Assembly: GCA_024277255.1 (NCBI GenBank)
Contig: JAJRVQ010000134.1
Location: 186,001 to 250,000, forward strand
DNA length: 64,000 bases
Origin: Acidobacteriota bacterium
GTDB lineage: Bacteria > Acidobacteriota > Thermoanaerobaculia > Multivoradales > SZUA-115
Direction of reading: 5' to 3'
Part shown: positions 44,978-52,977 of the stretch, piece after piece
Layout of the letters: the number at the start of each line of letters is the position of its first letter
How positions within the stretch are numbered: position 1 is the stretch's first letter
Made by a program: the position numbers and the translations under genes
The notes under the pieces: model-generated
Told to the model about the DNA's origin: nothing
Seen by the model: only the letters and a program-made list of their open reading frames with translations
Database searches by the model: none

Positions 44978-47899
44978 TCAACGCGTCACAAACACAACAC
45001 GAAAACCCACGCGGGAGCTGCGGAACTCGGGAGCTTTGCCGTAGCGGAACGCGCCGCGCAGCCACCTCGAACCGTAGACGAAGGAGCCGCCGCGCACCAC
45101 GCGCGAAGGGCCCTCCGAGGGGCCGAGTGGATCGGTGAGATCTCTGCCCTCTCGGGCCTCTTCCCACCGGTCCGCGCACCACTCCCAGACGTTGCCGGCC
45201 AGATCGGCAATCCCCTCGGGAGTCGCTCCCAACGGGTAGATGCCTACCGGTGTCGTGGTGTTTTCGCGGCCGTCAAGGGCTACATGGCCTTCCGTCGGAT
45301 CTTCCTTGCCCCACGGGTACTTCCTGCCCTCCTCACCCCGCGCCGCGAACTCCCACTGAGCCTCCGTCGGCAGCTGGACGCCCCGCCAGTTACAGTAAGC
45401 ATCCGCTTCGTACCAGGAGACTTTGGTGACCGGCCAATTGGGGTGGCGCAGCTGCTCCGACCACGCCCCGGGAGTGGTCACTCTCTCGTTCTCCCGCCAG
45501 GCCCACCCCTCCAGCTCCCGGATCTCTTTGTCCTGATAGCCACCCTCTCGATCCTCGACGAATTGGCGAAACTGCGCCACCGTCACCGGGTAGCGTCCAA
45601 TGCGGAAGGGCGAGAGGGTCACCCAGCGAACCGGGGCTTCCTCGTCGTAGGCTTCCCCGTCGTAGCCGTCCGACCACGGGTCACTGCTCTGGGCGCCCAT
45701 CAAGAAGCGGCCGCCGGGGAGATCGACCCAGAGTTTCTCTTCCTCCAACCTCGGGTCCCCCGCCTGGCCGAGCGCTTCGCCCACTTCGATGCGGAGCGTC
45801 TCGGGAACGAGCGGGGAATCGAGATCGGTCGGACGCTCGAAGATGGCGAGCGTCTCCCGCAAGAGAGCCGCGTACTCGGTCCCCGCCGCCGGGTCGCCGC
45901 CGTAGGGGCGCAGGTCGCGCAGGATGCGGCCGGCGAGGCCGACGGCGCGGGCTTTGGTGGGTAGATCGCGGCCGGTGACGAGGACTTTCTGGATGAGCTT
46001 CTTGGCGGCGCGCACGCCGTTTTTCTGGCGCAGGCAGCCGCCCAAGAGGAGAATCACCTCGTTCCATTGGTCGGCGAAGAGCGTCTCTTCGGGAAGCTCC
46101 CGCCAGTCGCCGGTCGAGGCCAGTTCCAAGGCGGCGAGGTACTCCTGGAAGGTGAGGTGCCAGAACTCGACCTCGCCAGCCGTTTGGCTGACCAGCAGGC
46201 CGGAGAAGAGAGTCTCATCCTCCAAGAAGTCGAGAGCGGCTTGGCGGTCGGCCACGCCCAGAATCTCCTGCACCCTCTCGGCGGCGCTCTCTAGCCCACA
46301 CGAGCGTTGCAGCCCCTCCGGGTCGTCGAACATCGCCAGGGCCAGCGCCTGGAGGGCCTCGCGGCGGAGCAAGGAGGTGTAGTTGGATTGGCCCGAACGG
46401 GACTCCATCAGGTAGTCCACGGCCACGGCATAGAGGGCTGCCCGCTGCTCTGGCAGCTTGTGGTGGTTCCAATGGACGACCGCCAGCATGGTCAGCATGA
46501 GGGGGTTGCGGGTGAGGGGTGCAACGTCGGGGTGGGAGTCGATCGCCTCTTGCAATTTGACTCGATAGCCCTCCGCCTCACGGGCGGCGGCGCTGTCAGG
46601 GGCAGAGGGATCGACGTGGAGCAAGGCGCGGCACCAACCGCGCACGAAACTCTCCACCTCCTGAGGACCGAAGTCCGCCAAGACCAAGGGTTGCAAGGTG
46701 GCCAAGCAGGCGGTGCCTTCGTAGGCCCGGGTACGGCAGGTGAGGAGGAAGCGGTTCTTGGATTGCAGCTGAGCCACCGTCTGATCCACCAAGGATGCGA
46801 TCCGGCCACGGATCGAGGCCGGAACCTCATCGAGACCGTCCAGCAACACGAAGCAGCCGCCAGCCTCCAACCGCCGGCGCAGGTAGCCGTCGGGCAAGCC
46901 GTGCAAGCCTCCCCGTAGGCTGTGGTCCAGGTAGCGCATGAGGTGCGCCGGCGCATCGGCCCGGCAGTCGTTCTCAAGGTGGTCCACGAGAAACTCGGCG
47001 AGTTCGCTCAGGCGAAGGTGAATCGGGAAGGGTGGATCGCCCGAGATGCCCAGGGAGCTCTCAACCTCCCCTTCTTCGAGTCCCAGCCCGGCGCGGGCGA
47101 GTTTCTGGGCGGCGAAGGCCAGAAAGGTCGTCTTGCCGCTCCCCGGATCGCCCACCAGAACCGCGCTGGGATGGTCGCGAAGAACCTCCGCCAAACTCAG
47201 ATTCTCCTCCCCCGCCCGGCTCCGTGGGTCGAGCCCAGGCTCTGCCTTGCGATCCTTACCCTCGCCCTGCCGCTCTCGACCTCCGCTCACCCGCAAGCGG
47301 GTGTAGATGCGGTCCAGCGGCAACCGATCCGCCACTTTGGCGCCCATGCCCTGGAGTTTGACCCAGGAATACTTCGTGTCCAGTGCTTCCAAGTAGCCGC
47401 GCGGGTCGGGTTGAGCGGAAGGAAGCGGCGCGGGGGCAGTGGCCGCCCTACCCCCAAAGTCATCGATCAAGCGGCGTAACTCTCTGGCAACATTCGTCCA
47501 AGCTTCGTCCTGGTTGCTCCACGAAGTCACCGGCTCGCCCTCTGCGGGTAGCGCCAGGAGCTTGCCGAAAGGAGCGGAGTGCCAGTCGCAAGCGCGCACG
47601 ATGAGGGGCACGACAATCGCCTCCCCGGCCTCGTGGCGCTCCATGGCACGTGTCATTTCAACTCCGTAGCAGTAGTCCGAGGCGAGGAAATCGGCGCTGA
47701 CCAGGAAGAGCACCACCTCGCACCGCTCCAGCTCGCGCTCGATCGCGGCGTCCAGGTTCTGGCCCGGCAAGATCTTGCGGTCAAACCAGGGTTGGATCAG
47801 CCCCTGGCGCTCCAGCAACCGCAGATGGCTGGACAAGGCGACTCGATGCTCGTCGTCCGCATGCGAGTAGGAGAGAAAAACTCGAACCGGTTGCGACAT
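44978..47899 (-). CDS. TIR-NACHT protein with a C-terminal FGE/C-type-lectin-fold domain (probable DGR target)
   Basis: A 973-residue immune-type protein. The N-terminal TIR domain (1-145) opens VRVFLSYSHADDEHRVALS and has SADFLASDYCYGVEMTRAM, where Glu81 is the likely NADase residue. The NACHT NTPase has Walker A VLVGDPGSGKTTFLAF with GxxGxGKT from about residue 250 and Walker B FVLLDGLDEVP; a helical region follows. From about 725 an FGE-type domain runs to the end (PVRWVTLSPFRIGRYPVTVA, QLPTEAQWEFAARGEEGRKY, ADLAGNVWEWCADRW, RVVRGGSF), without the catalytic cysteines. The layout fits a sensor that recognises a ligand with its variable lectin face and triggers NAD depletion. Confidence 0.9.
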   Translation of the reverse strand: MSQPVRVFLSYSHADDEHRVALSSHLRLLERQGLIQPWFDRKILPGQNLDAAIERELERCEVVLFLVSADFLASDYCYGVEMTRAMERHEAGEAIVVPLIVRACDWHSAPFGKLLALPAEGEPVTSWSNQDEAWTNVARELRRLIDDFGGRAATAPAPLPSAQPDPRGYLEALDTKYSWVKLQGMGAKVADRLPLDRIYTRLRVSGGRERQGEGKDRKAEPGLDPRSRAGEENLSLAEVLRDHPSAVLVGDPGSGKTTFLAFAAQKLARAGLGLEEGEVESSLGISGDPPFPIHLRLSELAEFLVDHLENDCRADAPAHLMRYLDHSLRGGLHGLPDGYLRRRLEAGGCFVLLDGLDEVPASIRGRIASLVDQTVAQLQSKNRFLLTCRTRAYEGTACLATLQPLVLADFGPQEVESFVRGWCRALLHVDPSAPDSAAAREAEGYRVKLQEAIDSHPDVAPLTRNPLMLTMLAVVHWNHHKLPEQRAALYAVAVDYLMESRSGQSNYTSLLRREALQALALAMFDDPEGLQRSCGLESAAERVQEILGVADRQAALDFLEDETLFSGLLVSQTAGEVEFWHLTFQEYLAALELASTGDWRELPEETLFADQWNEVILLLGGCLRQKNGVRAAKKLIQKVLVTGRDLPTKARAVGLAGRILRDLRPYGGDPAAGTEYAALLRETLAIFERPTDLDSPLVPETLRIEVGEALGQAGDPRLEEEKLWVDLPGGRFLMGAQSSDPWSDGYDGEAYDEEAPVRWVTLSPFRIGRYPVTVAQFRQFVEDREGGYQDKEIRELEGWAWRENERVTTPGAWSEQLRHPNWPVTKVSWYEADAYCNWRGVQLPTEAQWEFAARGEEGRKYPWGKEDPTEGHVALDGRENTTTPVGIYPLGATPEGIADLAGNVWEWCADRWEEAREGRDLTDPLGPSEGPSRVVRGGSFVYGSRWLRGAFRYGKAPEFRSSRVGFRVVFVTR
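45014..45079 (-). repeat. probable DGR variable region of the TIR-NACHT-FGE gene
   Basis: Codons 941-962. The region pairs with 42628-42693 (see that entry): variable codons sit in GGSF-xxx-S-xx-LRGAFR-xxxx-PE-xxxx-RVGFR, a pattern typical of DGR-diversified C-type lectin proteins. Here the variable residues are V, Y, G, R, W, Y, G, K, A, F, R, S and S. Confidence 0.75.
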
Positions 47900-47972
47900 G
47901 CACCCCCCAGAACTTGATTAGTGAAGCGGGCAGAAATGTACGAGATTCGCCGGTGGTGTGCAAGATGCCCAT

Positions 47973-48103
47973 CGGCGGGTCTGGGCTCTGTGGGCCGGTG
48001 GGTAGCGGGCTGAGGGCTCCCGCGCCCGCCCGCAGCGAAGCGAGGACGGGTGGGGGATACAGACCGCGTGGGTCCCGCCGGCCCACAGAGCCCAGACCCG
48101 CCG
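47973..48103. repeat. 131-base element bounded by a perfect 26-base inverted repeat
   Basis: CGGCGGGTCTGGGCTCTGTG begins the left arm (47973-47998), and its exact reverse complement ends the element at 48078-48103. The 79 bases inside are GC-rich with further self-complementarity. It lies just upstream of the TIR-NACHT gene, in the gap before the PIN toxin gene. It could be a MITE-like relic or a large cruciform/terminator for the convergent flank; no transposase or target duplication is visible. Confidence 0.65.
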
Positions 48104-48127
48104 GCTACCGCGCCAGGCCCCGAAGAG

Positions 48128-48505
48128 CTACCAGCCGATGCGCACGAGATCGCCAACGGCATCGAAGTGCCGATCCCGGCTGACCACTGCCTCGCCGTGC
48201 TGCCGTGCCAGGGCGGCGATCCAGACGTCGTTTTCGGGGATGGGGCGCCCCTTGCGGCGTAGGGCGTCGCGGACCTCGGCGTAGTTCTCGGCGGTGGTCT
48301 CGTCGAGAGGTAGTACGACCGATTGGTGGATCAGGGTCAGTAGCAGCGCTTCGAGCCGGCGCCGGTGGCGCGAGCGCCGCAGGCCGTAGCGGTACTCGCC
48401 GATCACCGGCACGGGCAGGGCGTGGCGCTCCTGGCCAGCGAGGAGCTTGGCCAGCGCCATGTCACCGAGAAAGAGGGCCGACACCGCGTTGGTGTCGAGG
48501 ATCAC
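48128..48505 (-). CDS. PIN-domain toxin, VapC-like
   Basis: A 125-residue PIN-domain toxin. It begins VILDTNAVSALFLGD, giving the first Asp; VPVIGEYRYGLRRSRHRRRL supplies the conserved Glu, NDVWIAALARQHG the third acidic residue, and VVSRDRHFDAV the last. I place the start at GTG 48505, which overlaps the antitoxin stop as GTGA; a TTG at 48511 is possible but less well placed. This is the second vapBC-type module of the window. Confidence 0.85.
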   Translation of the reverse strand: MILDTNAVSALFLGDMALAKLLAGQERHALPVPVIGEYRYGLRRSRHRRRLEALLLTLIHQSVVLPLDETTAENYAEVRDALRRKGRPIPENDVWIAALARQHGEAVVSRDRHFDAVGDLVRIGW

Positions 48506-48753
48506 CGCCAATCCTCGGGATCGACCTGGCCGAACTCCTGGGCGACGATCTCCTCCACCTCCCGGATCTCCTCGGGCCGAGCTTGGCCAAAGACACTTCG
48601 CCAGCCACGGCGTCGCGGGGCCACACTGCGCCGGCTTGCCAGATAGGCCTTGAGGGCGGCGGCCATGAACTCCTTGAGGCTCTCACCGTGCAAGGCGGCG
48701 TCTGCCTTTGAGGCACGAAAGAGATCGTCAGGAATTTCCACCGTGGTCTTCAT
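48502..48753 (-). CDS. type II antitoxin, VapB-like
   Basis: An 83-residue protein starting MKTTVEIPDDLFRASKADAA, the same ribbon-helix-helix opening as the antitoxin at 34561, with an acidic tail near the C-terminus (EEIREVEEIVAQEFGQVDPE). It precedes and overlaps the PIN toxin gene. Autoregulation is expected for the family; no clear palindrome was found in the short upstream gap. Confidence 0.8.
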   Translation of the reverse strand: MKTTVEIPDDLFRASKADAALHGESLKEFMAAALKAYLASRRSVAPRRRGWRSVFGQARPEEIREVEEIVAQEFGQVDPEDWR

Positions 48754-48840
48754 GGACCCATATTCCTGGTTTTATGGGTTCTTGTCAAGGAAGCCTCTCC
48801 CGCTCTTCCTACTCGAACTCCGACTCGGGAAGCCCTCCCC

Positions 48841-50574
48841 TCAGCCCTCCTCCTCCACCACCACCGAGGGCACCAGCGCGCGCGCCATGCGCTTGGTGAA
48901 GTAGTAGATCCGCTTGAGGTTGCGCAGGAAGGCCATTTCCACCGTGTAGGCGGGGAGGCGGTTGGGCTCTTCCGCTACCAGCCGTTGGGCTTGGTGGACG
49001 GCCGCCGAGTTGACCAGCCGGTTGATCTCCTTCTTCATGGCGACGACCTGGTGCGCCGCTTCGACGTTCTTCTGCGCCACCGATTGCAGCGCCGCATTGA
49101 GGGCGCTGGAGACGGCGGTATGCAGACCGACGATCACCTCTTCGGTCGACGGGCTCACCACTACCCCTTCGGCGATGCGCTCCTTGCCCTTGCGCACCAG
49201 GTTGGTTTCGATGATGTCGCCGATGTTCTCCAGGCTGTGGGTCGCCTCCATCAGCTTGAGCAGTTCGTCGGTCTGCCCCTCGGTCAGCTTGGGGCCGCTA
49301 ATGCGACCGAGGTAGGCCAGGATCTGGCGGTAGAGGGCGTCGACCTTGTCGTCCATCACCGCCACCCGATCGAGCTCTTCCTGGCTGCCGCGCACCATCG
49401 CCGGCAGCACCTCGGCCAGCATGGCGCGCACCTGATCCCCCATGTGGAGGAGTTCCAGCCGAGCTCTGTCGAGGGCCAGAGACGGCGTGGACAGCAACTC
49501 GTCGTCAAGGTAGCGGGCGCGCACCAGCTCCGCCTCGCTGAGCGGTCGATCCGGCACCATCCACTCCACCAGCCGCGCGAACTGCGTAGAGAGGGGGAGG
49601 AAGAGCAGCGTGTTGGCCACGTTGAAGACGGTATGAGCGTTGGCGATCTGGCGCGGCGTCTCGGCGGCCAGCCGGGCGGCACCCGAGAGAGCCTCGGCGC
49701 TGGGCGAGAGCCAGACCACGAAGTCGGTCAACCAGCCGATTGCCGGCAGCCACAGCAAGACGCCCGCGACGTTGAACAGAACGTGCACCAGCGAGGCGCG
49801 CAACGCCTCGCGCGGGCGACCGATCGAAGCCAGCAAGGCGGTCACACAGGTCCCGATGTTGGCGCCGAAGGCGAGAGCGATTCCGGCCGGCAGGGCGATC
49901 AGCCCCTGGCCCGCCATCACGATCACGATGCCGGTGGTCGCCGACGACGACTGCACCAGGGCGGTGAACAAGGTTCCGGCCAAGATTCCCAGCAGTGGCG
50001 TTTCGAGCCGCACCATCCAGTCCATGAAGGGCTGGAAGGAACGCAACGGCTCCATCGCTTGGCTCATCACCAGCATGCCGAAAAAGACGAGCCCGAGCCC
50101 CATCAAGCCGGCCCCTTGCTGGCGGATGCGCTCCCGCTTGCCGACCAGTGTCATGGCGAAGCCGGCGGCGATCATCAGCAAGGCCAGCTTGGTGACCTTG
50201 AAAGCGATGATCTGCGCCGTCAGCGTGGTGCCGATGTTGGCCCCCATGATCACGCCGATGGACTGCGACACGGACATCAACCCGGCGGTGACAAAGCCCA
50301 CCACCATCACCGTCGTCACCGAGGAGGATTGGATCACCGCCGTCACGAAGGCGCCGGTGGCGGCGGCGATCAAGCGATTCTTGGTGAGCCGTTGGAGAAC
50401 CACGCGCAGGCGATCACCGGCCACCGCCTTGAGCGAGTCCGACATCATCTCCATGCCAAAGAGGAAGAGCGCCAAGCCACCGGCCAGCCCCATGGCCAGG
50501 GAAGCCAGGTGCAGCGGCGGGCCGCTCGACGATACGGGGGTGCTGGCGAGCCACCAAGCGGCCGTCCCACTCAT
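48841..50574 (-). CDS. Na+/phosphate cotransporter-like protein with a PhoU-like tail
   Basis: A 577-residue inner-membrane protein of the NptA/PNaS family, expected to import phosphate with sodium. Two inverted halves are marked by the QSSS motifs VTAVIQSSSVTTVMVVG and FTALVQSSSATTGIVIV, each in the family's repeated core. The last 220 residues (ELVRARYLDDELLSTPSLAL onward) are helical and charged like PhoU domains, which regulate such transporters. The ATG at 50574 overlaps the UspA stop (ATGA), so it follows the stress protein in one operon. Confidence 0.9.
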   Translation of the reverse strand: MSGTAAWWLASTPVSSSGPPLHLASLAMGLAGGLALFLFGMEMMSDSLKAVAGDRLRVVLQRLTKNRLIAAATGAFVTAVIQSSSVTTVMVVGFVTAGLMSVSQSIGVIMGANIGTTLTAQIIAFKVTKLALLMIAAGFAMTLVGKRERIRQQGAGLMGLGLVFFGMLVMSQAMEPLRSFQPFMDWMVRLETPLLGILAGTLFTALVQSSSATTGIVIVMAGQGLIALPAGIALAFGANIGTCVTALLASIGRPREALRASLVHVLFNVAGVLLWLPAIGWLTDFVVWLSPSAEALSGAARLAAETPRQIANAHTVFNVANTLLFLPLSTQFARLVEWMVPDRPLSEAELVRARYLDDELLSTPSLALDRARLELLHMGDQVRAMLAEVLPAMVRGSQEELDRVAVMDDKVDALYRQILAYLGRISGPKLTEGQTDELLKLMEATHSLENIGDIIETNLVRKGKERIAEGVVVSPSTEEVIVGLHTAVSSALNAALQSVAQKNVEAAHQVVAMKKEINRLVNSAAVHQAQRLVAEEPNRLPAYTVEMAFLRNLKRIYYFTKRMARALVPSVVVEEEG

Positions 50575-51062
50575 CGCGGTGGGCTCTCACCCTCGGCCTG
50601 CTCAGCCTTGACGATGGTCACCGGCAGCGGCGCCAGTTGCACCACCCGCTGCGCTTTCGACCCCAACAGTAGCTTCGGCAGGCCGCTGCGCCCCTGGCTG
50701 CCCATGACGATCCACCGCGCACCGTGCGACGCCGCCACTTCGAGGATTCGGTGCACCGGCAGGCCCACGACCAAGGTGCGCCGGGCCCGAGCCAGGGCTT
50801 CCAAATCCGGGAAGTGCTCGATCGTCTCCTCCACGAAGGCGTCCATCATCTCGCCCGCGGCCTCCTCCATACGGCGCACCTCGCCGGCCTCCTTCTGGTA
50901 GTAGCCCGGAGCCCACGCAGGATCGTGCACCACGTGAAGCACCTCCAGCGGAGCCTCGAAACGGTGCGCTGCCCGGGCCCCCCAGATCAATGCCGCCCGG
51001 GAAGCCGGAGAAAAATCAACCGGCACCAGAATTGGCGCCGCCTCCTTGCGCTGGTCGTTCAT
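50571..51062 (-). CDS. universal stress protein, UspA family
   Basis: A 163-residue cytosolic protein of the UspA family. It starts APILVPVDFSPASRAALIWG with the first strand and helix. The ATP-binding motif is WIVMGSQGRSGLPKLLLGSK (G2xG9xG-S type), followed by VVQLAPLPVTIVK, the usual end of the fold. It is upstream of and coupled to the phosphate cotransporter gene. The likely role is ATP-binding stress response; the trigger is unknown. Confidence 0.88.
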   Translation of the reverse strand: MNDQRKEAAPILVPVDFSPASRAALIWGARAAHRFEAPLEVLHVVHDPAWAPGYYQKEAGEVRRMEEAAGEMMDAFVEETIEHFPDLEALARARRTLVVGLPVHRILEVAASHGARWIVMGSQGRSGLPKLLLGSKAQRVVQLAPLPVTIVKAEQAEGESPPR

Positions 51063-51286
51063 TAATCGCCTTGGAGTAGAGAAACCATCCTCTCAATTTC
51101 CAGCAAACCGCGACCGGGCTCGTTGGAAGCCAATTGTAAAGCCCGCCGGACACATCCCGGCATACCACCAACTCGCTCTTCACTCATTGGATCGAGAATA
51201 GGTGCAAGCAGTGCAAATCCGCAGACACCGCCATTCACCACCCAAAGGCGCGTCCGCCCACTACCCAACAACGCGGACCTAGCCAC
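51062..51286 (-). CDS. small hypothetical protein of doubtful status
   Basis: An open frame of 74 residues whose stop overlaps the UspA start (TAATG), which would allow translational coupling. The middle has a short hydrophobic stretch (GGVCGFALLAPILDP) and there is no recognisable domain. Its first codons fall beside a 14-base tandem repeat. It may be a real leader gene of the usp-nptA operon or chance; I keep it only because of the coupling. Confidence 0.3.
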   Translation of the reverse strand: MARSALLGSGRTRLWVVNGGVCGFALLAPILDPMSEERVGGMPGCVRRALQLASNEPGRGLLEIERMVSLLQGD

Positions 51287-51307
51287 GCGGACTCAGCCAC
51301 GCGGACC
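51271..51307. repeat. 14-base tandem repeat, about 2.6 units
   Basis: Two 14-base units (ACGCGGACCTAGCC and ACGCGGACTCAGCC) are followed by a partial third (ACGCGGACC). They lie between the small open frame upstream of usp and the end of the PIN toxin gene. No function is evident. Confidence 0.6.
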
Positions 51308-51311
51308 GGAC

Positions 51312-51752
51312 CTAGCCGCCGGCTGACGGCGCAGCGGCGATCTTGAGCCCTTCCGCTTCGCCGGCGCGCAGCAGCCGGTCATCGTAGGCGGCGAAGGCGA
51401 CCGGAAACTTGAGCTGCGCGGCCAGCTCCAGGCAGGAGGCGAGCTGCACCGCATCACCGGCACGCAGTGGATGATGGACCAGGAGGGTGCGGCTTCGCCG
51501 GGTCACCTCCGGGGTCAGCTCGACCACGTAGAGGCGCTCGAAGTCCTCTTCGATAGTGGTCAGGATGCGGTCGCGTTGGGTGGGTGTCAGGTCGCCCTCG
51601 CGGGTTCGCCGCGCCACCGCCGAGGCGACTTCGATAGCGCTCAGCCGCGACGCCGAGGCGATTCCTTCTTGCATCTGGCGCCGAACCTCGTCGCTACCGG
51701 GTTCACGAATGTAGCGTTTGACCAAGGCGCTGGCGTCGAAGAAGGTGATCAG
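51312..51752 (-). CDS. PIN-domain toxin with a probable CTG start
   Basis: A 146-residue PIN-domain toxin. The frame reads LITFFDASALVKRYIREPGS at its start, and this Asp is the first catalytic acid of the PIN family. The first ATG, GTG or TTG in frame is a TTG at 51725, which would delete that Asp. No standard start lies upstream, but a CTG at 51752 overlaps the antitoxin stop exactly as CTGA, the layout used by other modules here with ATG or GTG. SAIEVASAVARR and HHPLRAGDAVQLAS carry the other conserved Glu and Asp; FAAYDDRLL has the last. Confidence 0.75.
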   Translation of the reverse strand: MITFFDASALVKRYIREPGSDEVRRQMQEGIASASRLSAIEVASAVARRTREGDLTPTQRDRILTTIEEDFERLYVVELTPEVTRRSRTLLVHHPLRAGDAVQLASCLELAAQLKFPVAFAAYDDRLLRAGEAEGLKIAAAPSAGG

Positions 51753-52051
51753 AAGCGATCCTCGCGACCTTGCAGAATCGTCTCGCTCAAGGGGCCACCG
51801 GCGACTTCGATCGGTTCCTCCTCGGCGAGCGGCGGCCGTTTACGAATCTCGCCGCCGACCACACCGCGCGCCACCAGAGCGCTCAACGCCTCCTCAAGCC
51901 CACCACAGCCGGCAGAAAGAGGGCGCAGCTCGGCGACGGGCCGGCCGCGCTCGGTGATGATCAAGGTGGCTCCGTCGCGCACCTGGCGCAGGTAGGTTCC
52001 CAGCCGGGTCTTGAGTTCCCGGGAACCCACGGATTGTTGTGGCCCACTCAT
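51749..52051 (-). CDS. Phd/YefM-type antitoxin
   Basis: A 100-residue antitoxin beginning MSGPQQSVGSRELKTRLGTY and continuing VRDGATLIITERGRPVAEL, the standard Phd/YefM dimerisation and DNA-binding domain. The last 40 residues are acidic and would bind the toxin. The open frame extends upstream, but the ATG at 52051 gives the family N-terminus. It is coupled to the PIN toxin at 51752 through a CTGA overlap. Autorepression is expected. Confidence 0.85.
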   Translation of the reverse strand: MSGPQQSVGSRELKTRLGTYLRQVRDGATLIITERGRPVAELRPLSAGCGGLEEALSALVARGVVGGEIRKRPPLAEEEPIEVAGGPLSETILQGREDRF

Positions 52052-52221
52052 GTGGTCATTGTAACTACATGCGGTGCGAATGTCCAGCCGATGAAACGAC
52101 CCGGGACCTACCCTGGAGGGTATTGACGCAGGAACGGGACACCGTGGATCATTTGTTAGAGTTTCGGCCATCTTGCTCCACGTGGAGCGAGCGACTCCAA
52201 GAACGATCAAGGAGGTGCGCG

Positions 52222-52764
52222 ATGAAACGTGCGCGGTTCGTCTTGTTCACCGGTCTCTTGCTGAGCGCCACGATCGCGCTGGCGCAGGGAACCAGTTTCG
52301 ATCTGACCGGCAGCTGGGATCTCCAGGCTTCCGGAAGTTTCGGCAAGGGCATCCAGGATTGCGTCTTCGAAGGCTCGATGACCTTGACTCAGACCGGAAC
52401 CTCCTTGGCCGGTAGTGGCATGCTGTCGCTGATCTCCGGTCCTCCGGCCTGCCCGGCAAACCCGACAGCGACGCTCACCGGCGCGCTGATCGGCAACACC
52501 TTCGAGATGGCGACCGGCTCGGGGCAGGATGGAGACGCCACCTTCACCGGTCTCGTGGGCGACGCCGGCCGGTCGATCCAGGGGGATTTCTCAGTGACGG
52601 TAGGACCGTTCTTCGGCCTGGCCGGGAGCTGGGGAGCCGCGCCACCGCCGGTGGGTCCGCCAGCGATTCCGACCCTCGGCTTGGCCGGTCTACTGCTGCT
52701 GGCACTGGCGCTGGCGACCGCCTCAATATGGCTGCTCGCGCGGCGGCGCGCACTCGCCGATTGA
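52222..52764 (+). CDS. secreted IPTL-CTERM protein
   Basis: A 180-residue exported protein with signal peptide (VLFTGLLLSATIALA) and a mature domain of beta-rich, Gly/Thr-rich sequence with two cysteines (DCVFEGS and GPPACPA) about 30 residues apart. The C-terminus has a Pro-rich linker, the IPTLG sorting signal at 149-153, a hydrophobic helix and RRR, the IPTL-CTERM pattern handled by exosortase-like systems. GGAGG lies about eight bases before the ATG at 52222; the longer frame upstream is not coding. Function is unknown. Confidence 0.82.
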   Translation: MKRARFVLFTGLLLSATIALAQGTSFDLTGSWDLQASGSFGKGIQDCVFEGSMTLTQTGTSLAGSGMLSLISGPPACPANPTATLTGALIGNTFEMATGSGQDGDATFTGLVGDAGRSIQGDFSVTVGPFFGLAGSWGAAPPPVGPPAIPTLGLAGLLLLALALATASIWLLARRRALAD

Positions 52765-52765
52765 C

Positions 52766-52799
52766 CCGGCCAGACTGCACATAAGCAGACACTGGCCGG
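52766..52799 (+). terminator. hairpin after the IPTL-CTERM gene
   Basis: A perfect 8-base stem (CCGGCCAG at 52766-52773 and CTGGCCGG at 52792-52799) with an 18-base loop begins two bases after the stop codon. No T-run follows. It probably ends or stabilises this short transcript. Confidence 0.4.
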
Positions 52800-52977
52800 C
52801 AGGTCTGAGCCACAGCGACTGGATCAGCTGTCTAGATTCTATGTAGGCCACCCCTACATCGAGAGGTGGCCATCGGTGCGAATTCATGGTTTGGTGACTC
52901 CGCCCAAAATCCTGAATTCTCCTTATTCTATGGGATACTCACGTCCTACCCTTTGAACTTTCCTTCAGGCGGAGTCT

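Noticed and set aside
42592-47899. Functional formylglycine-generating enzymes
   Set aside because: Both FGE domains lack the paired active-site cysteines after RGGSF, so they are more likely lectin-fold binding domains.
48985-50901. A 638-codon plus-strand open frame
   Set aside because: Antisense to the phosphate cotransporter and UspA genes; composition is that of a shadow (His/Gln/Arg-rich).
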